DNA of 64,000 nucleotides from Fusicatenibacter saccharivorans (lineage in GTDB: Bacteria; Bacillota; Clostridia; Lachnospirales; Lachnospiraceae). Shown in pieces: positions 8,376 through 17,481 of this stretch. Location: the NCBI RefSeq assembly GCF_015557635.1, contig NZ_JADNOP010000002.1:1-64000 (forward strand), written 5' to 3'. Position 1 is the first letter of the stretch. The number at the start of each line of letters is the position of its first letter. The position numbers were made by a program, and so were the translations under genes. Under the pieces are notes generated by a model that saw only the letters and a program-made list of their open reading frames with translations, had not been told where the DNA came from and did not search any database.

Positions 8376-9238
8376 AGGCCATAAAACCGGATCAATGCAC
8401 TGTCATTCTCATTTAAGGCATCAAATACACTTTTACAGTAAATTTTTATGGCATTATTCACATACTGTGTTTTCCCGTCTATCATGACTTCGTTGTTTAA
8501 TACATTGACCAACTGTATTTTTTCCTCATGCGTAAATTCTTTCCTCTGCATTTGGATTACTTCCCGGTCAATCAGAACACGGAACGGTTCCATCAAATCG
8601 GACGCCAGATTAAACTGATTAAACATATTATCATGAAAGAGTCCGAGCTGTGTAATATAACCGCTCGCTACAATTTCTCTCGCAAACGCAGACAACAAAA
8701 TGCTATATCCGTAATTCAGCGCTGCATTTTCCGGACAATCCGCAGTTCTGGTAAATGTCATACCGAACAATGCATTAAAATATACCTTTGCCGCATGCCC
8801 TTCCCGGTTTGTCTCATCGTTCCAGCCAATCTCCTGTAAATATGATTCTAACAGACCCGCTTCTTCCTTTCCCATATTTTTTAACAGTTCCTTCTGTTTT
8901 CGTATTTTTTCCGTCACAATTTCTGTCCAGATCGCTTCTTTACTGTGCCGGCTCCACTGAATCTGCTTTCTGATTTTATTGCTGGTATCATGACTTCCGT
9001 AATACCCAACCAGTTCCGACGATGGATTTCTCTTTTCATCGCAAAAAATCACTTTTATTTTCTTTTTTGTCAGCTCTGCCAGCAGACTTGTTGTGACTGT
9101 TGCTGCTGTTGACTCAATCAGAATGGTTGATATTTCACTTAAATGTATTTTTGTTACTTCCTCATTTCGCACCACAAGGTAACCAAGCTGATAGTCCAGC
9201 TTTGCCCGTTTGGAAATAACCACAATCCGCCAGCTCAT
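8372..9238 (-). CDS. cas1: CRISPR-associated integrase Cas1
   Basis: 288 aa from the chosen ATG at 9238, the normal size for type II Cas1. The family metal ligands can be recognised: Glu in REGHAAKVYFNALFG, His in LGLFHDNMFNQ, and the acidic residue in LASDLMEPFR. The frame stays open 32 codons upstream, but those codons lie over the end of cas9. The start MSWRIVVISK fits the family and its ATG overlaps the cas9 TGA as ATGA (9235-9238). Together with Cas2 it inserts new spacers at the leader end of the array. Confidence 0.96.
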   Translation of the reverse strand: MSWRIVVISKRAKLDYQLGYLVVRNEEVTKIHLSEISTILIESTAATVTTSLLAELTKKKIKVIFCDEKRNPSSELVGYYGSHDTSNKIRKQIQWSRHSKEAIWTEIVTEKIRKQKELLKNMGKEEAGLLESYLQEIGWNDETNREGHAAKVYFNALFGMTFTRTADCPENAALNYGYSILLSAFAREIVASGYITQLGLFHDNMFNQFNLASDLMEPFRVLIDREVIQMQRKEFTHEEKIQLVNVLNNEVMIDGKTQYVNNAIKIYCKSVFDALNENDSALIRFYGL

Positions 9239-12200
9239 AATGCATTCAGGTCTACTGTCTGCTCGTAGATACCGGTTGGCGATTGATGAATCATTTCGAT
9301 TCGACTGCAATCGGTTATATTTTTGTTGAGACACAAAATTCCTGCTCTTCCAGATCCTCCAATTAATTTCAAATCAGCGGCAGCACTCTGGCACTGGAAA
9401 AAATGTAAAACTTCATACAAAACGATACACTTTTCTTCTATGCATAATTCTTTAAATTTTTCTCTTTTTTCCGTTAATGTCTTTGCCTGTGCTCCAAGTT
9501 TTTTTGCATATACCGTATTTGTTAATTTATTTAAAAAGGTTTCATACAGCATCACCACCTTCTTTTCTTCTAAATGGTCGGAATCGTAAATTTTCAGTTC
9601 TTTATTCTGTTTTTTACGTTCCACGTACTGTACTATTTTTTTCAGTATTTCTGTTTCTTCCTGGGAAAGTACCAGCTGATTTGCACCTTGCATCAATAGC
9701 TGATCCCCTGATCTTCCGGAAACCCACATATAAAATCCGTCCACACAAAACAGAGTATCTATTTTGATTTCCGGCACCAGCACTCGCGGATTCTTTAACT
9801 GTCTTTCCTCTTCCAGATACCGAATTATATTTTCTTCTGACTTCTGAATTTCCTTTTTCAGACGAATCGGCACATACTCGATTGTTCGTATTTTCTTTCC
9901 CTTTTTGCCCTCCGATTCTGCCAGTACAAAGTAAGCTCCCGCCTCTTTGTTATATCCTCCATACTTCTGTATATCACAAAGCCGTTCATCACTGCTCTTG
10001 ATCGGAACCTGACCTTTTCCTTTTTTGACAATCTGCTGGTCAAACAATGCACCTGTTGCCTCATACGATCTTCGCGTCACAAGAATGTTGTTCTTTTCCA
10101 TAAACTTTCGGACTGTCACAATGGTTCCGTTCCCGCCTTCCCAGGCAATTTCTCCGTTTCGTTCAATTCTTTCCTGTTCAAACATCTTCTTCAGATTATA
10201 ACTTCTTCCCGGATTTTCCTTAATGAAGTGAATCGGATTTGATGTGAATTTTACAAAATATGCGTTGCCAACGACAATATTCAAATAAGCATCCTTCGCA
10301 TGATGATAATCATTCATCTCCCGTACCTTCAGAAATTTAAAATCCTTACGGAACTTTGAAACGGTTGGCGCTTTTACATAAACAATCTGTGTATCCGGGA
10401 TCACCTGCTGCAGAATACTTGCTGCCGCTTTTGTACTCTGACGAGTTTCCACCAGCTGCCTGGAAATAAATCCAGCCAATTCAGACGGTTCAAATCCATT
10501 TCCTCTTATCAGCCGTTTATATTTTTCTTCACTGATCAATCCGGCATCCACTAAAGATTTCCAGAATGGCTGCATTTTTTTCCGAACTGTTTCATCGATC
10601 GGATATTTATCCTCTTTCATCTGATTACACTTTTTCTTTACAAGTACCCGGTTATCCAGGCTATCATCCATCACTTTGGACTGTGGAAAAATATGATCAA
10701 TGTCATACTTCTGATTATCCCACAATTCCTCCAGTTCAATTGTTTCACCGGAATACATGCATTTTCCTTTTTGCGTATAATACAAATACAGCTTGTCTCT
10801 TCTCATTTCCGCATCGGAACGCTTTTCAATCTCATCTATCCAGTCTTTTTCTTCCGCTTTACATTTTTTATAAAGTTCCAGCAGTTTCTTTTTTCTTGAA
10901 GAGGTTCTTCCCTGATCGGTTTTTTCTCTTGCCATTTCTATAAAAACACGTTTCGGTGGGTTTCCCATCACTTTACAGATTTCCTTTACAATCAAAAGGC
11001 TCTGCCAAATCTGCCGCTTCACTGCCGGTGATACGTAAAGCTCCTCGACTAATTCATACGAAATATCCCGTTTTTTCTGTTCGTTTCCATTCTTTTCTTC
11101 GATTGCCGATGCAAACAAATATTTTTCGCTAAGCAGTTGCATCAGATTGTCATTCGTCTCCCACAAAGCCCGAATAATAGACCATGCCTCTCCCGTTTCC
11201 GGTGCCGGTGCTTCCATCTCTTCCAAAAACACTTTTGAGAGTCTTCCCCAACCACGATACGGCAGTTTACTTATGCTGTCTCTTTGTTTTTCTGTCAACT
11301 CCGGAAACAGTTTCTTTAATCTCTGTTTCAGTATCGCTTTATCATCTCCAAACAGCGTTACGTTCAGGATGATGCATTCTTTTTCCGCCTGGTTCAGTGA
11401 CAGATTTGTTAATTTCTCTTTAAAGTCATGGTATGCCGTAAGAGAACTCTTGAAATCACCATCAATTCCGGTAATTTCAACTTCTTTTCCGGTAATTCCT
11501 TCTTTCACTAAATAGTTTTTCAGTTTTTTCTGTGTAACCTTTCTGCTTTTCTGGAATACTTCTTCATATATTTTCTGTTTCTGCTCTACAGATATCTTTT
11601 CTCCATCCAAACGCAGATTATTTAATTCATTTAAAACTTCGTATTTGCTGTACAGCAGAGAATACTTTGGTAAAACATCTTCACTTGGCAGATAAGTACA
11701 TTTATTCGTCATTCTTCGAATAAACTGCTCTGCACTTGCTTCCAAATCTACCATCTCATCGAAGTTCCATGGATATATTTTGCCTTCTTTTCGTACCGCC
11801 CAGTTACTCTTCTCCCCTTTTTTTCGAATTCCGTTTAAGGGTCCTACGTAGTACGGAATGCGGAATGTGAAAATCTTTTGAATCTTCTCTCCATTCTCTT
11901 TCAGTAGCGGAACTTTATCTTCCAGATTTTTCAGGATTGCATTTAATTCATATAAATGAATCTGATATGGAATGACACTGTTGTCTTTTACAGTCTGTTT
12001 CGGAAGAAACGTTCCCATTTCCATTTCCTTCTGCATGCAGGATGCTTTCGTCACATCTGATATCTTGCCCAGAATATTCTTTTTCAGATAACCGTAAAAG
12101 TCTTCCTGACTACATTGTTTTGGTGCCTTGATATACGCATAATAATTAGCTTTTTCATCCTTTTTTGCAAACAGTCTCTGATATTCTTCCCTTGAAAGAT

Positions 12201-13212
12201 TCTCTCTGACCAGCTTTTTCAGATCTTTCAGATCTTTTTTATGCTTTTCATAAAGTGCCACTTTTGCCTCTGAAAGAGAAGAATAGTTCTGCAAAATATC
12301 AGCCAGAACAGCCCAATCGTACACTGCTTTTGCGTGTTCAATTAATACATATTTTTCTCCCAGCTCTGCTTCGATCTCTCCAGCGTATTCTTCATAACCT
12401 GCATCTGCGAAGCAAAGTTTTGGCCGTTCCAGTGTATCCATCTGTTTTTCCCCAAACAGATTTCCCAGTTTTGCTGTTCCACCGGTAATCAATCCCAGCC
12501 ACTCTTTTTCACAGGATGTTTCTGCCCGCATTGCTTTTACTGCTTTTGTCTTTTTCGCAGATTTGGTCAATGTTCGGTCTTTTAAAATTGCCTCTATTTC
12601 CTTGCTTCTTTCCACTCCAATCTCGGAAGAAAAGCCAAGTTCTTCTGCCCGCACTGCTTCAAGGAACTGTTCAAATGTTGTCTGAAATTCTCTTACCTGT
12701 TCGATATTTCCGTTTAATAGAAAATGGCCTCTGTGTTTCATCATATGATGCAGAGCAAGATATATCAGGCGAATATCAGGCGTTTCGTCAGTTTCCATTA
12801 ACCATTTTCTCAGATGATAGATGGTTGGAAACTGTTTATGATATTCTTTGTCTGTGTAATCATCATCCGCAAACAATGCATAGGGAAGTTCCGGACACTT
12901 TCCCTGCCTGTCACGCTTATCCTCTGGCCAGTAACGACTCTCTTTCATTCTGCGAAAAAATCCATCATCTATCTTTTCTACTTCTTCCGCAAAAATTTTC
13001 TGCAGCAATTCTATTCTCCAATTACGACGATCCAATCTTCGTTTTGCTGTCCGAAACCCTCTTCTCTCTTCTGCAGTCTGTGCACTGTCAAATAGCCGTA
13101 CACCCCAAAGTGTTTTTCCATGTGCGCGCAAAATTTCGTACTTCTCATTTGTCACAGCCCATCCAACCGAACTGCTTCCCATATCAAGTCCGAGATAATA
13201 TTCCCCTTTCAT
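9235..13212 (-). CDS. cas9: RNA-guided DNA endonuclease Cas9, type II-A
   Basis: 1325 aa, intact. RuvC-I is YLGLDMGSSSVGWAV with D10. The Arg-rich bridge helix is RRGFRTAKRRLDRRNWR. RuvC-II is VFIEMAREK with the Glu near 759. HNH is YDIDHIFPQS with H840 and N863, the same numbering as in SpCas9. RuvC-III is YHHAKDAYLN with H971 and D974. All nuclease residues are present. The C-terminal PAM-interacting domain ends IHQSPTGIYEQTVDL, alignable with the SpCas9 end. The two PAM-reading arginines of SpCas9 fall on non-arginine residues in an ungapped alignment, so a PAM other than NGG is expected. GGAGG lies about 9 bp before the ATG. First gene of the cas operon; visibly AT-richer than purL or aroC nearby. 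Confidence 0.98.
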   Translation of the reverse strand: MKGEYYLGLDMGSSSVGWAVTNEKYEILRAHGKTLWGVRLFDSAQTAEERRGFRTAKRRLDRRNWRIELLQKIFAEEVEKIDDGFFRRMKESRYWPEDKRDRQGKCPELPYALFADDDYTDKEYHKQFPTIYHLRKWLMETDETPDIRLIYLALHHMMKHRGHFLLNGNIEQVREFQTTFEQFLEAVRAEELGFSSEIGVERSKEIEAILKDRTLTKSAKKTKAVKAMRAETSCEKEWLGLITGGTAKLGNLFGEKQMDTLERPKLCFADAGYEEYAGEIEAELGEKYVLIEHAKAVYDWAVLADILQNYSSLSEAKVALYEKHKKDLKDLKKLVRENLSREEYQRLFAKKDEKANYYAYIKAPKQCSQEDFYGYLKKNILGKISDVTKASCMQKEMEMGTFLPKQTVKDNSVIPYQIHLYELNAILKNLEDKVPLLKENGEKIQKIFTFRIPYYVGPLNGIRKKGEKSNWAVRKEGKIYPWNFDEMVDLEASAEQFIRRMTNKCTYLPSEDVLPKYSLLYSKYEVLNELNNLRLDGEKISVEQKQKIYEEVFQKSRKVTQKKLKNYLVKEGITGKEVEITGIDGDFKSSLTAYHDFKEKLTNLSLNQAEKECIILNVTLFGDDKAILKQRLKKLFPELTEKQRDSISKLPYRGWGRLSKVFLEEMEAPAPETGEAWSIIRALWETNDNLMQLLSEKYLFASAIEEKNGNEQKKRDISYELVEELYVSPAVKRQIWQSLLIVKEICKVMGNPPKRVFIEMAREKTDQGRTSSRKKKLLELYKKCKAEEKDWIDEIEKRSDAEMRRDKLYLYYTQKGKCMYSGETIELEELWDNQKYDIDHIFPQSKVMDDSLDNRVLVKKKCNQMKEDKYPIDETVRKKMQPFWKSLVDAGLISEEKYKRLIRGNGFEPSELAGFISRQLVETRQSTKAAASILQQVIPDTQIVYVKAPTVSKFRKDFKFLKVREMNDYHHAKDAYLNIVVGNAYFVKFTSNPIHFIKENPGRSYNLKKMFEQERIERNGEIAWEGGNGTIVTVRKFMEKNNILVTRRSYEATGALFDQQIVKKGKGQVPIKSSDERLCDIQKYGGYNKEAGAYFVLAESEGKKGKKIRTIEYVPIRLKKEIQKSEENIIRYLEEERQLKNPRVLVPEIKIDTLFCVDGFYMWVSGRSGDQLLMQGANQLVLSQEETEILKKIVQYVERKKQNKELKIYDSDHLEEKKVVMLYETFLNKLTNTVYAKKLGAQAKTLTEKREKFKELCIEEKCIVLYEVLHFFQCQSAAADLKLIGGSGRAGILCLNKNITDCSRIEMIHQSPTGIYEQTVDLNAL

Positions 13213-13265
13213 CTGTTCTTTCCTCCATTTTCTACATTTTATCTAATTTTACCATATATTTTGAT

Positions 13266-13294
13266 TTTTTACATCTTTTCTTTCCTATTTTCAA
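13266..13294 (-). promoter_or_regulatory. Possible cas operon promoter
   Basis: On the minus strand: -35 TTGAAA (13294-13289), 17-bp spacer, -10 TAAAAA (13271-13266), about 50 bp before the cas9 ATG and downstream of the tracrRNA terminator. The region is very A/T-rich, so chance matches are likely and this is a weak call. Confidence 0.4.
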
Positions 13295-13369
13295 CAATTC
13301 TACTTCCTGGTTCTTGCTGTTCTCACAGTACTGAATCATAACCATGTTTCATTTCTAATTTTAGACAAC

Positions 13370-13492
13370 AAAAAAACTGCTGTCTATGAAGACAACAGTT
13401 TTCGTTCCACACACTGTGGACCATCTAACGATGGCGTTTTCGATAAATCGTTATTTGAACTTATGATGTAAAATTTAGTATGGTACTAAACT
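13370..13492 (-). ncRNA. tracrRNA
   Basis: About 123 nt, read on the minus strand between cas9 and tRNA-Leu. An anti-repeat (13491-13453) resembles the CRISPR repeat. Its 3' part UUUUACAUCAU pairs perfectly with the repeat, followed by the AAG bulge and UUCAAAU lower stem typical of type II-A duplexes. Next come a nexus-like segment (AACGAUUUAUCG), a hairpin CCAUC-GUUA-GAUGG, a hairpin CCACA-GUG-UGUGG, and a terminator hairpin (AACUGUUGUC with GACAGCAGUU) ending in seven U at 13370. It directs crRNA maturation by RNase III and Cas9 loading. Confidence 0.93.
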
Positions 13493-13498
13493 ATCTAC

Positions 13499-13527
13499 AC
13501 TATACTTCTATTTTTTCCTTTCGTCAA
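13499..13527 (-). promoter_or_regulatory. tracrRNA promoter
   Basis: On the minus strand: -35 TTGACG (13527-13522), 17-bp spacer, -10 TATAGT (13504-13499). The predicted start near 13492 falls exactly at the first base of the anti-repeat. Confidence 0.8.
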
Positions 13528-13625
13528 TCTTTTTTAGAAAGTTTTTATGATAATTATTCCATTTTTTTCTCTTGCGTCCTTCTTGTTTTTATGGTAAAAT
13601 ATATCTTGTTCTGATTACGAACACT

Positions 13626-13708
13626 GCCGCTGTGGCGGAATTGGTAGACGCACTTGACTCAAAATCAAGCGGTGAATAACCGTGCCGGTTCGAGTCCGGC
13701 CAGCGGCA
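13626..13708 (+). tRNA. tRNA-Leu, anticodon CAA
   Basis: The 83-nt sequence folds as a class II tRNA. The acceptor stem GCCGCTG pairs with CAGCGGC and A is the discriminator. The D arm has GGCGGAATTGGTAGACGC. The anticodon stem CTTGA/TCAAG encloses the loop CTCAAAA with anticodon CAA. There is a variable arm, and the T arm contains GGTTCGAGTCC. CCA is not encoded. A likely promoter (TTGCGT, 17 bp, TAAAAT) ends about 30 bp upstream. A terminator follows at once. It is divergent from the cas operon and marks its outer border. Confidence 0.97.
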
Positions 13709-13713
13709 TAGCT

Positions 13714-13755
13714 AAAAAAGATCTGCAAAAACGAACGTTGATGCAGATCTTTTTT
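13714..13755 (+). terminator. Terminator of tRNA-Leu
   Basis: GATCTGC (13720-13726) pairs with GCAGATC (13743-13749), with A6 before and T6 after, starting 6 bp past the tRNA. Confidence 0.85.
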
Positions 13756-13793
13756 ATTGTCTTCCCTTCAAAAAAACAGCTTTTGAAAGAAAG

Positions 13794-13851
13794 AAAACCC
13801 CTTTCGAAGAACCGGCCATCTGCCGCATGGTTCTTTTTGAAAGGGGTTTTA
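13794..13851 (-). terminator. Terminator of lysA
   Basis: Long hairpin: AAAACCCCTTTC and GAAAGGGGTTTT form the outer stem, and GAAGAACC with GGTTCTTT extends it. U-rich on the minus strand after the stem; it starts about 14 bp past the lysA stop. Confidence 0.75.
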
Positions 13852-13864
13852 CTGTTGTTATTTC

Positions 13865-15142
13865 TTATTTATTTCCAAACATCTTCTCATACTCCGGTGT
13901 TCCATCCAGTGTAGCGAAGTAGTCCTTCGGGGTTTCTGCGCGGCGGATGACTTCAAAGCTGCCGTCCTCTTTTAACAGAACCTCTGCAGATTTTAATTTT
14001 CCGTTGTAGTTGTATCCCATGGAAAATCCATGTGCGCCGGTGTCGTGGATGAAGAGGAGGTCTCCGACTTCCACTTCCGGAAGCATGCGGTCGATCGCGA
14101 ATTTATCGTTGTTCTCGCACAGAGAGCCTGTTACGTCATATTTGTGGTCGCACGGCTGATCTTCTTTTCCCATCACCGTGATGTGATGGTAAGCGCCGTA
14201 CATAGCCGGTCTCATCAGGTTGACCGCGCAGGCATCACAGCCGATGTACTCTTTGTAGATGTGTTTCTGATGGATGGCGCGGGTAACGAGTCCGCCGTAC
14301 GGTCCCATCATGAAACGGCCCATTTCCGTGTAAATTGCAACATCGCCCATGCCGGCCGGAACGAGAACTTCATCGTACACTTTATGTACACCCTCGCCAA
14401 TCACGCGGATGTCATTGCCTTCCTGATCCGGTTTGTACGGAATTCCGACGCCGCCGGAAAGATTGATGAATTTAATCTTCACGCCCGTCTCTTTCTGCAG
14501 CTTTACAGCCAGCTCAAACAGTGTTTTTGCCAGAACTGGGTAGTAATCATTGGTTACGGTATTACTTGCAAGGAAGGAATGGATGCCGAACTCTTCTGCC
14601 CCTTTTGCCTTCAGAATGCGGAATGCCTCAAAAATCTGCTCGGTTGTCATACCGTATTTGGCATCTCCCGGATTGTCCATAATATCGGTGCTGATTTTAA
14701 ACAGTCCGCCCGGGTTATAACGGCAACAGATTTTCTTCGGAATGTAGCCTAATGTTTTCTCAAGAAAATCAATATGCGTAATATCATCAAGGTTAATGAT
14801 CGCACCAAGCTCTGCAGCCAGTTGATACTCTGCAGCCGGTGTTACGTTGGATGAAAACATGATTTTATCTTTCTCAAATCCCATCGCATCGGAAAGCATC
14901 AGCTCCGTGTAAGAAGAGCAGTCGCATCCGCAGTCATATTCACCCAGCATTTTGATCAGTGTCGGGTTTGGGTTCGCTTTTACAGCAAAATACTCACGAA
15001 ATCCCGGATTCCAGGAAAAAGCTTCCTTTACCGCTTTCGCATTCTCACGAATTCCTTTTTCATCGTAAATGTGAAACGGAGTTGGTACTGCTGCTGCGAT
15101 TTCTTCCAGTTTTTCTTTTGTTACAAAAGGCTTCTTCGTCAT
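13865..15142 (-). CDS. lysA: Diaminopimelate decarboxylase-like PLP enzyme
   Basis: 425 aa, a fold-type III PLP decarboxylase that converts meso-diaminopimelate to L-lysine, the last step of lysine synthesis. The PLP lysine is K55 in YFAVKANPNP. The phosphate-binding glycine run is LSGGVGIPY. EMGRFMMGPYG corresponds to the EPGR region. GSLCENND, the active-site Cys motif supplied across the dimer, is present, as are MRPAMYGAYH and the C-terminal GFSMGYNYN. It belongs to a divergent LysA clade; a related polyamine carboxylase activity cannot be excluded from sequence alone. AAGGAG precedes the ATG. It follows pyk by 23 bp on the same strand, so the two are probably co-transcribed. Confidence 0.9.
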   Translation of the reverse strand: MTKKPFVTKEKLEEIAAAVPTPFHIYDEKGIRENAKAVKEAFSWNPGFREYFAVKANPNPTLIKMLGEYDCGCDCSSYTELMLSDAMGFEKDKIMFSSNVTPAAEYQLAAELGAIINLDDITHIDFLEKTLGYIPKKICCRYNPGGLFKISTDIMDNPGDAKYGMTTEQIFEAFRILKAKGAEEFGIHSFLASNTVTNDYYPVLAKTLFELAVKLQKETGVKIKFINLSGGVGIPYKPDQEGNDIRVIGEGVHKVYDEVLVPAGMGDVAIYTEMGRFMMGPYGGLVTRAIHQKHIYKEYIGCDACAVNLMRPAMYGAYHHITVMGKEDQPCDHKYDVTGSLCENNDKFAIDRMLPEVEVGDLLFIHDTGAHGFSMGYNYNGKLKSAEVLLKEDGSFEVIRRAETPKDYFATLDGTPEYEKMFGNK

Positions 15143-15165
15143 TCTCTTTTGTCTCCTTCTTCTGC

Positions 15166-16602
15166 TTATTTTGCCTGAATAATGTGAAGCATGTTTGTCA
15201 TATATCCTTCACCCGTCACCTCGTTAGTAGCAGGGTCTCCGGCCGTAAAAATAACCATATCGCCACGTTCTACAAGCTCCTCACGGCGCACCATATACAT
15301 AGCATGGGAAATGATGTTCTCCGTAGAATCTTCCTCGTATCCGGTCACCGGACGAACGCCCCAGTAGAGCTGCATTTTTCTTCTTGCCCATTCATATGGG
15401 GTAACGCCGTAAATCGGTACGCTCGGACGAAGGTTGGAAATCAGTCTTGCAGTCTGACCGGACATCGTCGGAGTCACAATGCAGGCTGCTTTGATGTGTT
15501 CTACCATAGAAACGGCTGCACTTCCGACTGCTGCGGAAACATTTAGCTTTCCTTCCAGCGCTTTTCCATCGCGGTAGTCTTCGAATTTCAGATAACGCTC
15601 CGTCTGCTCGGCAATCTCTCCCATCATGGTAACTGCCTCGATCGGATATTTTCCGGCTGCTGTTTCGCCGGAGAGCATGATCGCATCCGTTCCATCATAA
15701 ATTGCATTCGCAACATCGGCTACCTCTGCACGGGTCGGACGCGGGTTCCGGATCATGGAATCCAGCATCTGGGTTGCTGTGATAACCGGTTTGTATTTAT
15801 GATTGCATTTTTCAATGATGATTTTCTGTACATGCGGTACTTGGCACGCCGGAATCTCTACACCAAGATCTCCCCTTGCAACCATCACACCATCTGCCGC
15901 ATCGATGATGCTGTCGATGTTCTGCACACCCTCCGCATTTTCGATCTTGGCAATGATATCAATATGCTCTCCTCCGTTTGCCACAAGGAACTCACGGATT
16001 TCGTTAATTGCCTCTGCATTCCGGATAAAGGAAGCTGCAACAAAATCAATATCCTGTTCAATACCAAAAAGAAGATCTCCTTTGTCTTTCTCCGTGAGGT
16101 TCGGAAGATTGATCGAAACGTTTGGTACATTCACGCCCTTTTTTTCTCCGAGCTCGCCGCCGTTTACTACGGTACAGACAATTTCCGGTGCATTTACTTT
16201 TTCTACGCGCAGACCGATCAGACCATCATCGATCAAAATCGTATCTCCCTCTTTGATATCTTCCGTAAGGCCGGTGTAGCTGACAGAACAGTGATTTTCA
16301 TCTCCGGTCTCCTGAACGGTTGTCAGGGTAAAAGTCTGTCCGGTTACCAGATTCACTTTTTTTCCATCTTTTAAAACGCCGGTACGAATTTCCGGTCCTT
16401 TGGTGTCCAGAAGGATTGCCACAGGAGTTTTCAGCTCTTTTCGAAGCTCTTTCAGCATATCCATACGCATTTTCTGCTCATCGTGGTCTCCATGAGAAAA
16501 ATTAAAACGAGCAACATCCATTCCGGTTTCAATCAGTTTTTTCATCAGGTCACGGGAGTTGGTATTTGGTCCCATGGTGCAGACAATTTTCGTTCTTCTC
16601 AT
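15166..16602 (-). CDS. pyk: Pyruvate kinase
   Basis: 478 aa. It catalyses phosphoenolpyruvate plus ADP to pyruvate plus ATP, the last step of glycolysis. Motifs: MRRTKIVCTMGPNT at the start, DTKGPEIRTG (about 66-75), catalytic IIAKIENAEG (about 214), metal-site MVARGDLGVEI (about 242) and SGETAAGKYP (about 311). The length corresponds to the short form without the extra C-terminal PEP-utilising domain found in Bacillus. AAGGAGAG lies before the ATG. It sits 15 bp after the rhomboid-like gene and 23 bp ahead of lysA, so the three probably form an operon. Confidence 0.97.
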   Translation of the reverse strand: MRRTKIVCTMGPNTNSRDLMKKLIETGMDVARFNFSHGDHDEQKMRMDMLKELRKELKTPVAILLDTKGPEIRTGVLKDGKKVNLVTGQTFTLTTVQETGDENHCSVSYTGLTEDIKEGDTILIDDGLIGLRVEKVNAPEIVCTVVNGGELGEKKGVNVPNVSINLPNLTEKDKGDLLFGIEQDIDFVAASFIRNAEAINEIREFLVANGGEHIDIIAKIENAEGVQNIDSIIDAADGVMVARGDLGVEIPACQVPHVQKIIIEKCNHKYKPVITATQMLDSMIRNPRPTRAEVADVANAIYDGTDAIMLSGETAAGKYPIEAVTMMGEIAEQTERYLKFEDYRDGKALEGKLNVSAAVGSAAVSMVEHIKAACIVTPTMSGQTARLISNLRPSVPIYGVTPYEWARRKMQLYWGVRPVTGYEEDSTENIISHAMYMVRREELVERGDMVIFTAGDPATNEVTGEGYMTNMLHIIQAK

Positions 16603-16617
16603 ACTTTCTCTCCTTCT

Positions 16618-17481
16618 TTATTTTACATGTTCATGCGTAAACAGGTGATCCTGGCAGTATTCATAGTTTCCGTTGCATCGGGAACAGAAACGGAACTCCA
16701 GATTCGGATCATCTTTTTCGGTCCGGCCACAGATCGCACATTTGTGTTTTGTGATCCCGTTCGGATTGCGGTATTCGGCTTCGCCTCTTGAAACGGCCTT
16801 TTTAAATTCCTTCCGGCGTCTGTTCTGCTGGAAAGAGCCGCGTTTTCCTTTTCTTGTCATCAGGAAGAACACAAGGACGTTTGCAAGGGAACAAAGAATA
16901 ACAACACATCCTGCCCAGTTTCCGCTCATGATGCTGGTAATCATGCTGTAGGCGAGAAGCGCTACGTCAAGGTATGCCAGCCATTTGATTTTGATCGGAA
17001 TAATGAAATACAGCAGTACCTGCATATCCGGGAAGCTGATCGCAAAGCCAAGGAAAATCGAGAGGCTGATGTAGTAAGTGCTGAATGCCGTTCCCATCAG
17101 CGACGGATATCCGTTGACTGCATATAAGATTCCATACAGCAGGAAGGAACCGATAATGGTCATCAGAATGCCGGAAAAGATGTAAACATTATACTTGAAA
17201 TCTCCCCAGGCTCTCTCAAGGCTTGTTCCGATTGAGTAATAGAAAAACAGCATGATGATCGTAAAGATATCAAGGCTGCTCGGCGGAATCAGAATCCAGC
17301 TCACCAGACGCCAGATCTGTCCGTGCAGAATATAATATGGTTCCAGTGTCAGATACTGTCTCATAATGGGGGCCGCAAGCGCAATGATATATCCCGCAAT
17401 GTACGTTACGATAATGTACATCGTCAGATGGCTTAACGCGTATCTCCCATATTTTCGCTCCATTTTGTCTAAAAAATTCAT
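16618..17481 (-). CDS. Rhomboid-fold membrane protein with C-terminal zinc ribbon
   Basis: 287 aa with about six hydrophobic segments in residues 20-205. The loop GQIWRLVSWILIPP resembles the rhomboid WR motif. In rhomboid proteases the catalytic Ser lies in GxSG; the matching place here reads LMGTAFSTYYI, and no His in a late helix is evident. It may therefore be a non-proteolytic relative like derlins. The soluble tail after about residue 210 is basic and ends with a four-cysteine pair (CAICGRTE and FCSRCNG) and extra C and H residues, so a zinc ribbon is likely. A GTG two codons earlier is open; I choose the ATG at 17481, 8 bp after AGGAAG. First gene ahead of pyk. Confidence 0.75.
   Translation of the reverse strand: MNFLDKMERKYGRYALSHLTMYIIVTYIAGYIIALAAPIMRQYLTLEPYYILHGQIWRLVSWILIPPSSLDIFTIIMLFFYYSIGTSLERAWGDFKYNVYIFSGILMTIIGSFLLYGILYAVNGYPSLMGTAFSTYYISLSIFLGFAISFPDMQVLLYFIIPIKIKWLAYLDVALLAYSMITSIMSGNWAGCVVILCSLANVLVFFLMTRKGKRGSFQQNRRRKEFKKAVSRGEAEYRNPNGITKHKCAICGRTEKDDPNLEFRFCSRCNGNYEYCQDHLFTHEHVK

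Noticed and set aside
12516-13334. 272-aa open frame on the plus strand opposite cas9
   Set aside because: Antisense shadow of the cas9 N-terminal region; considered as an anti-CRISPR but it has no RBS or promoter and the cas9 frame is certain.
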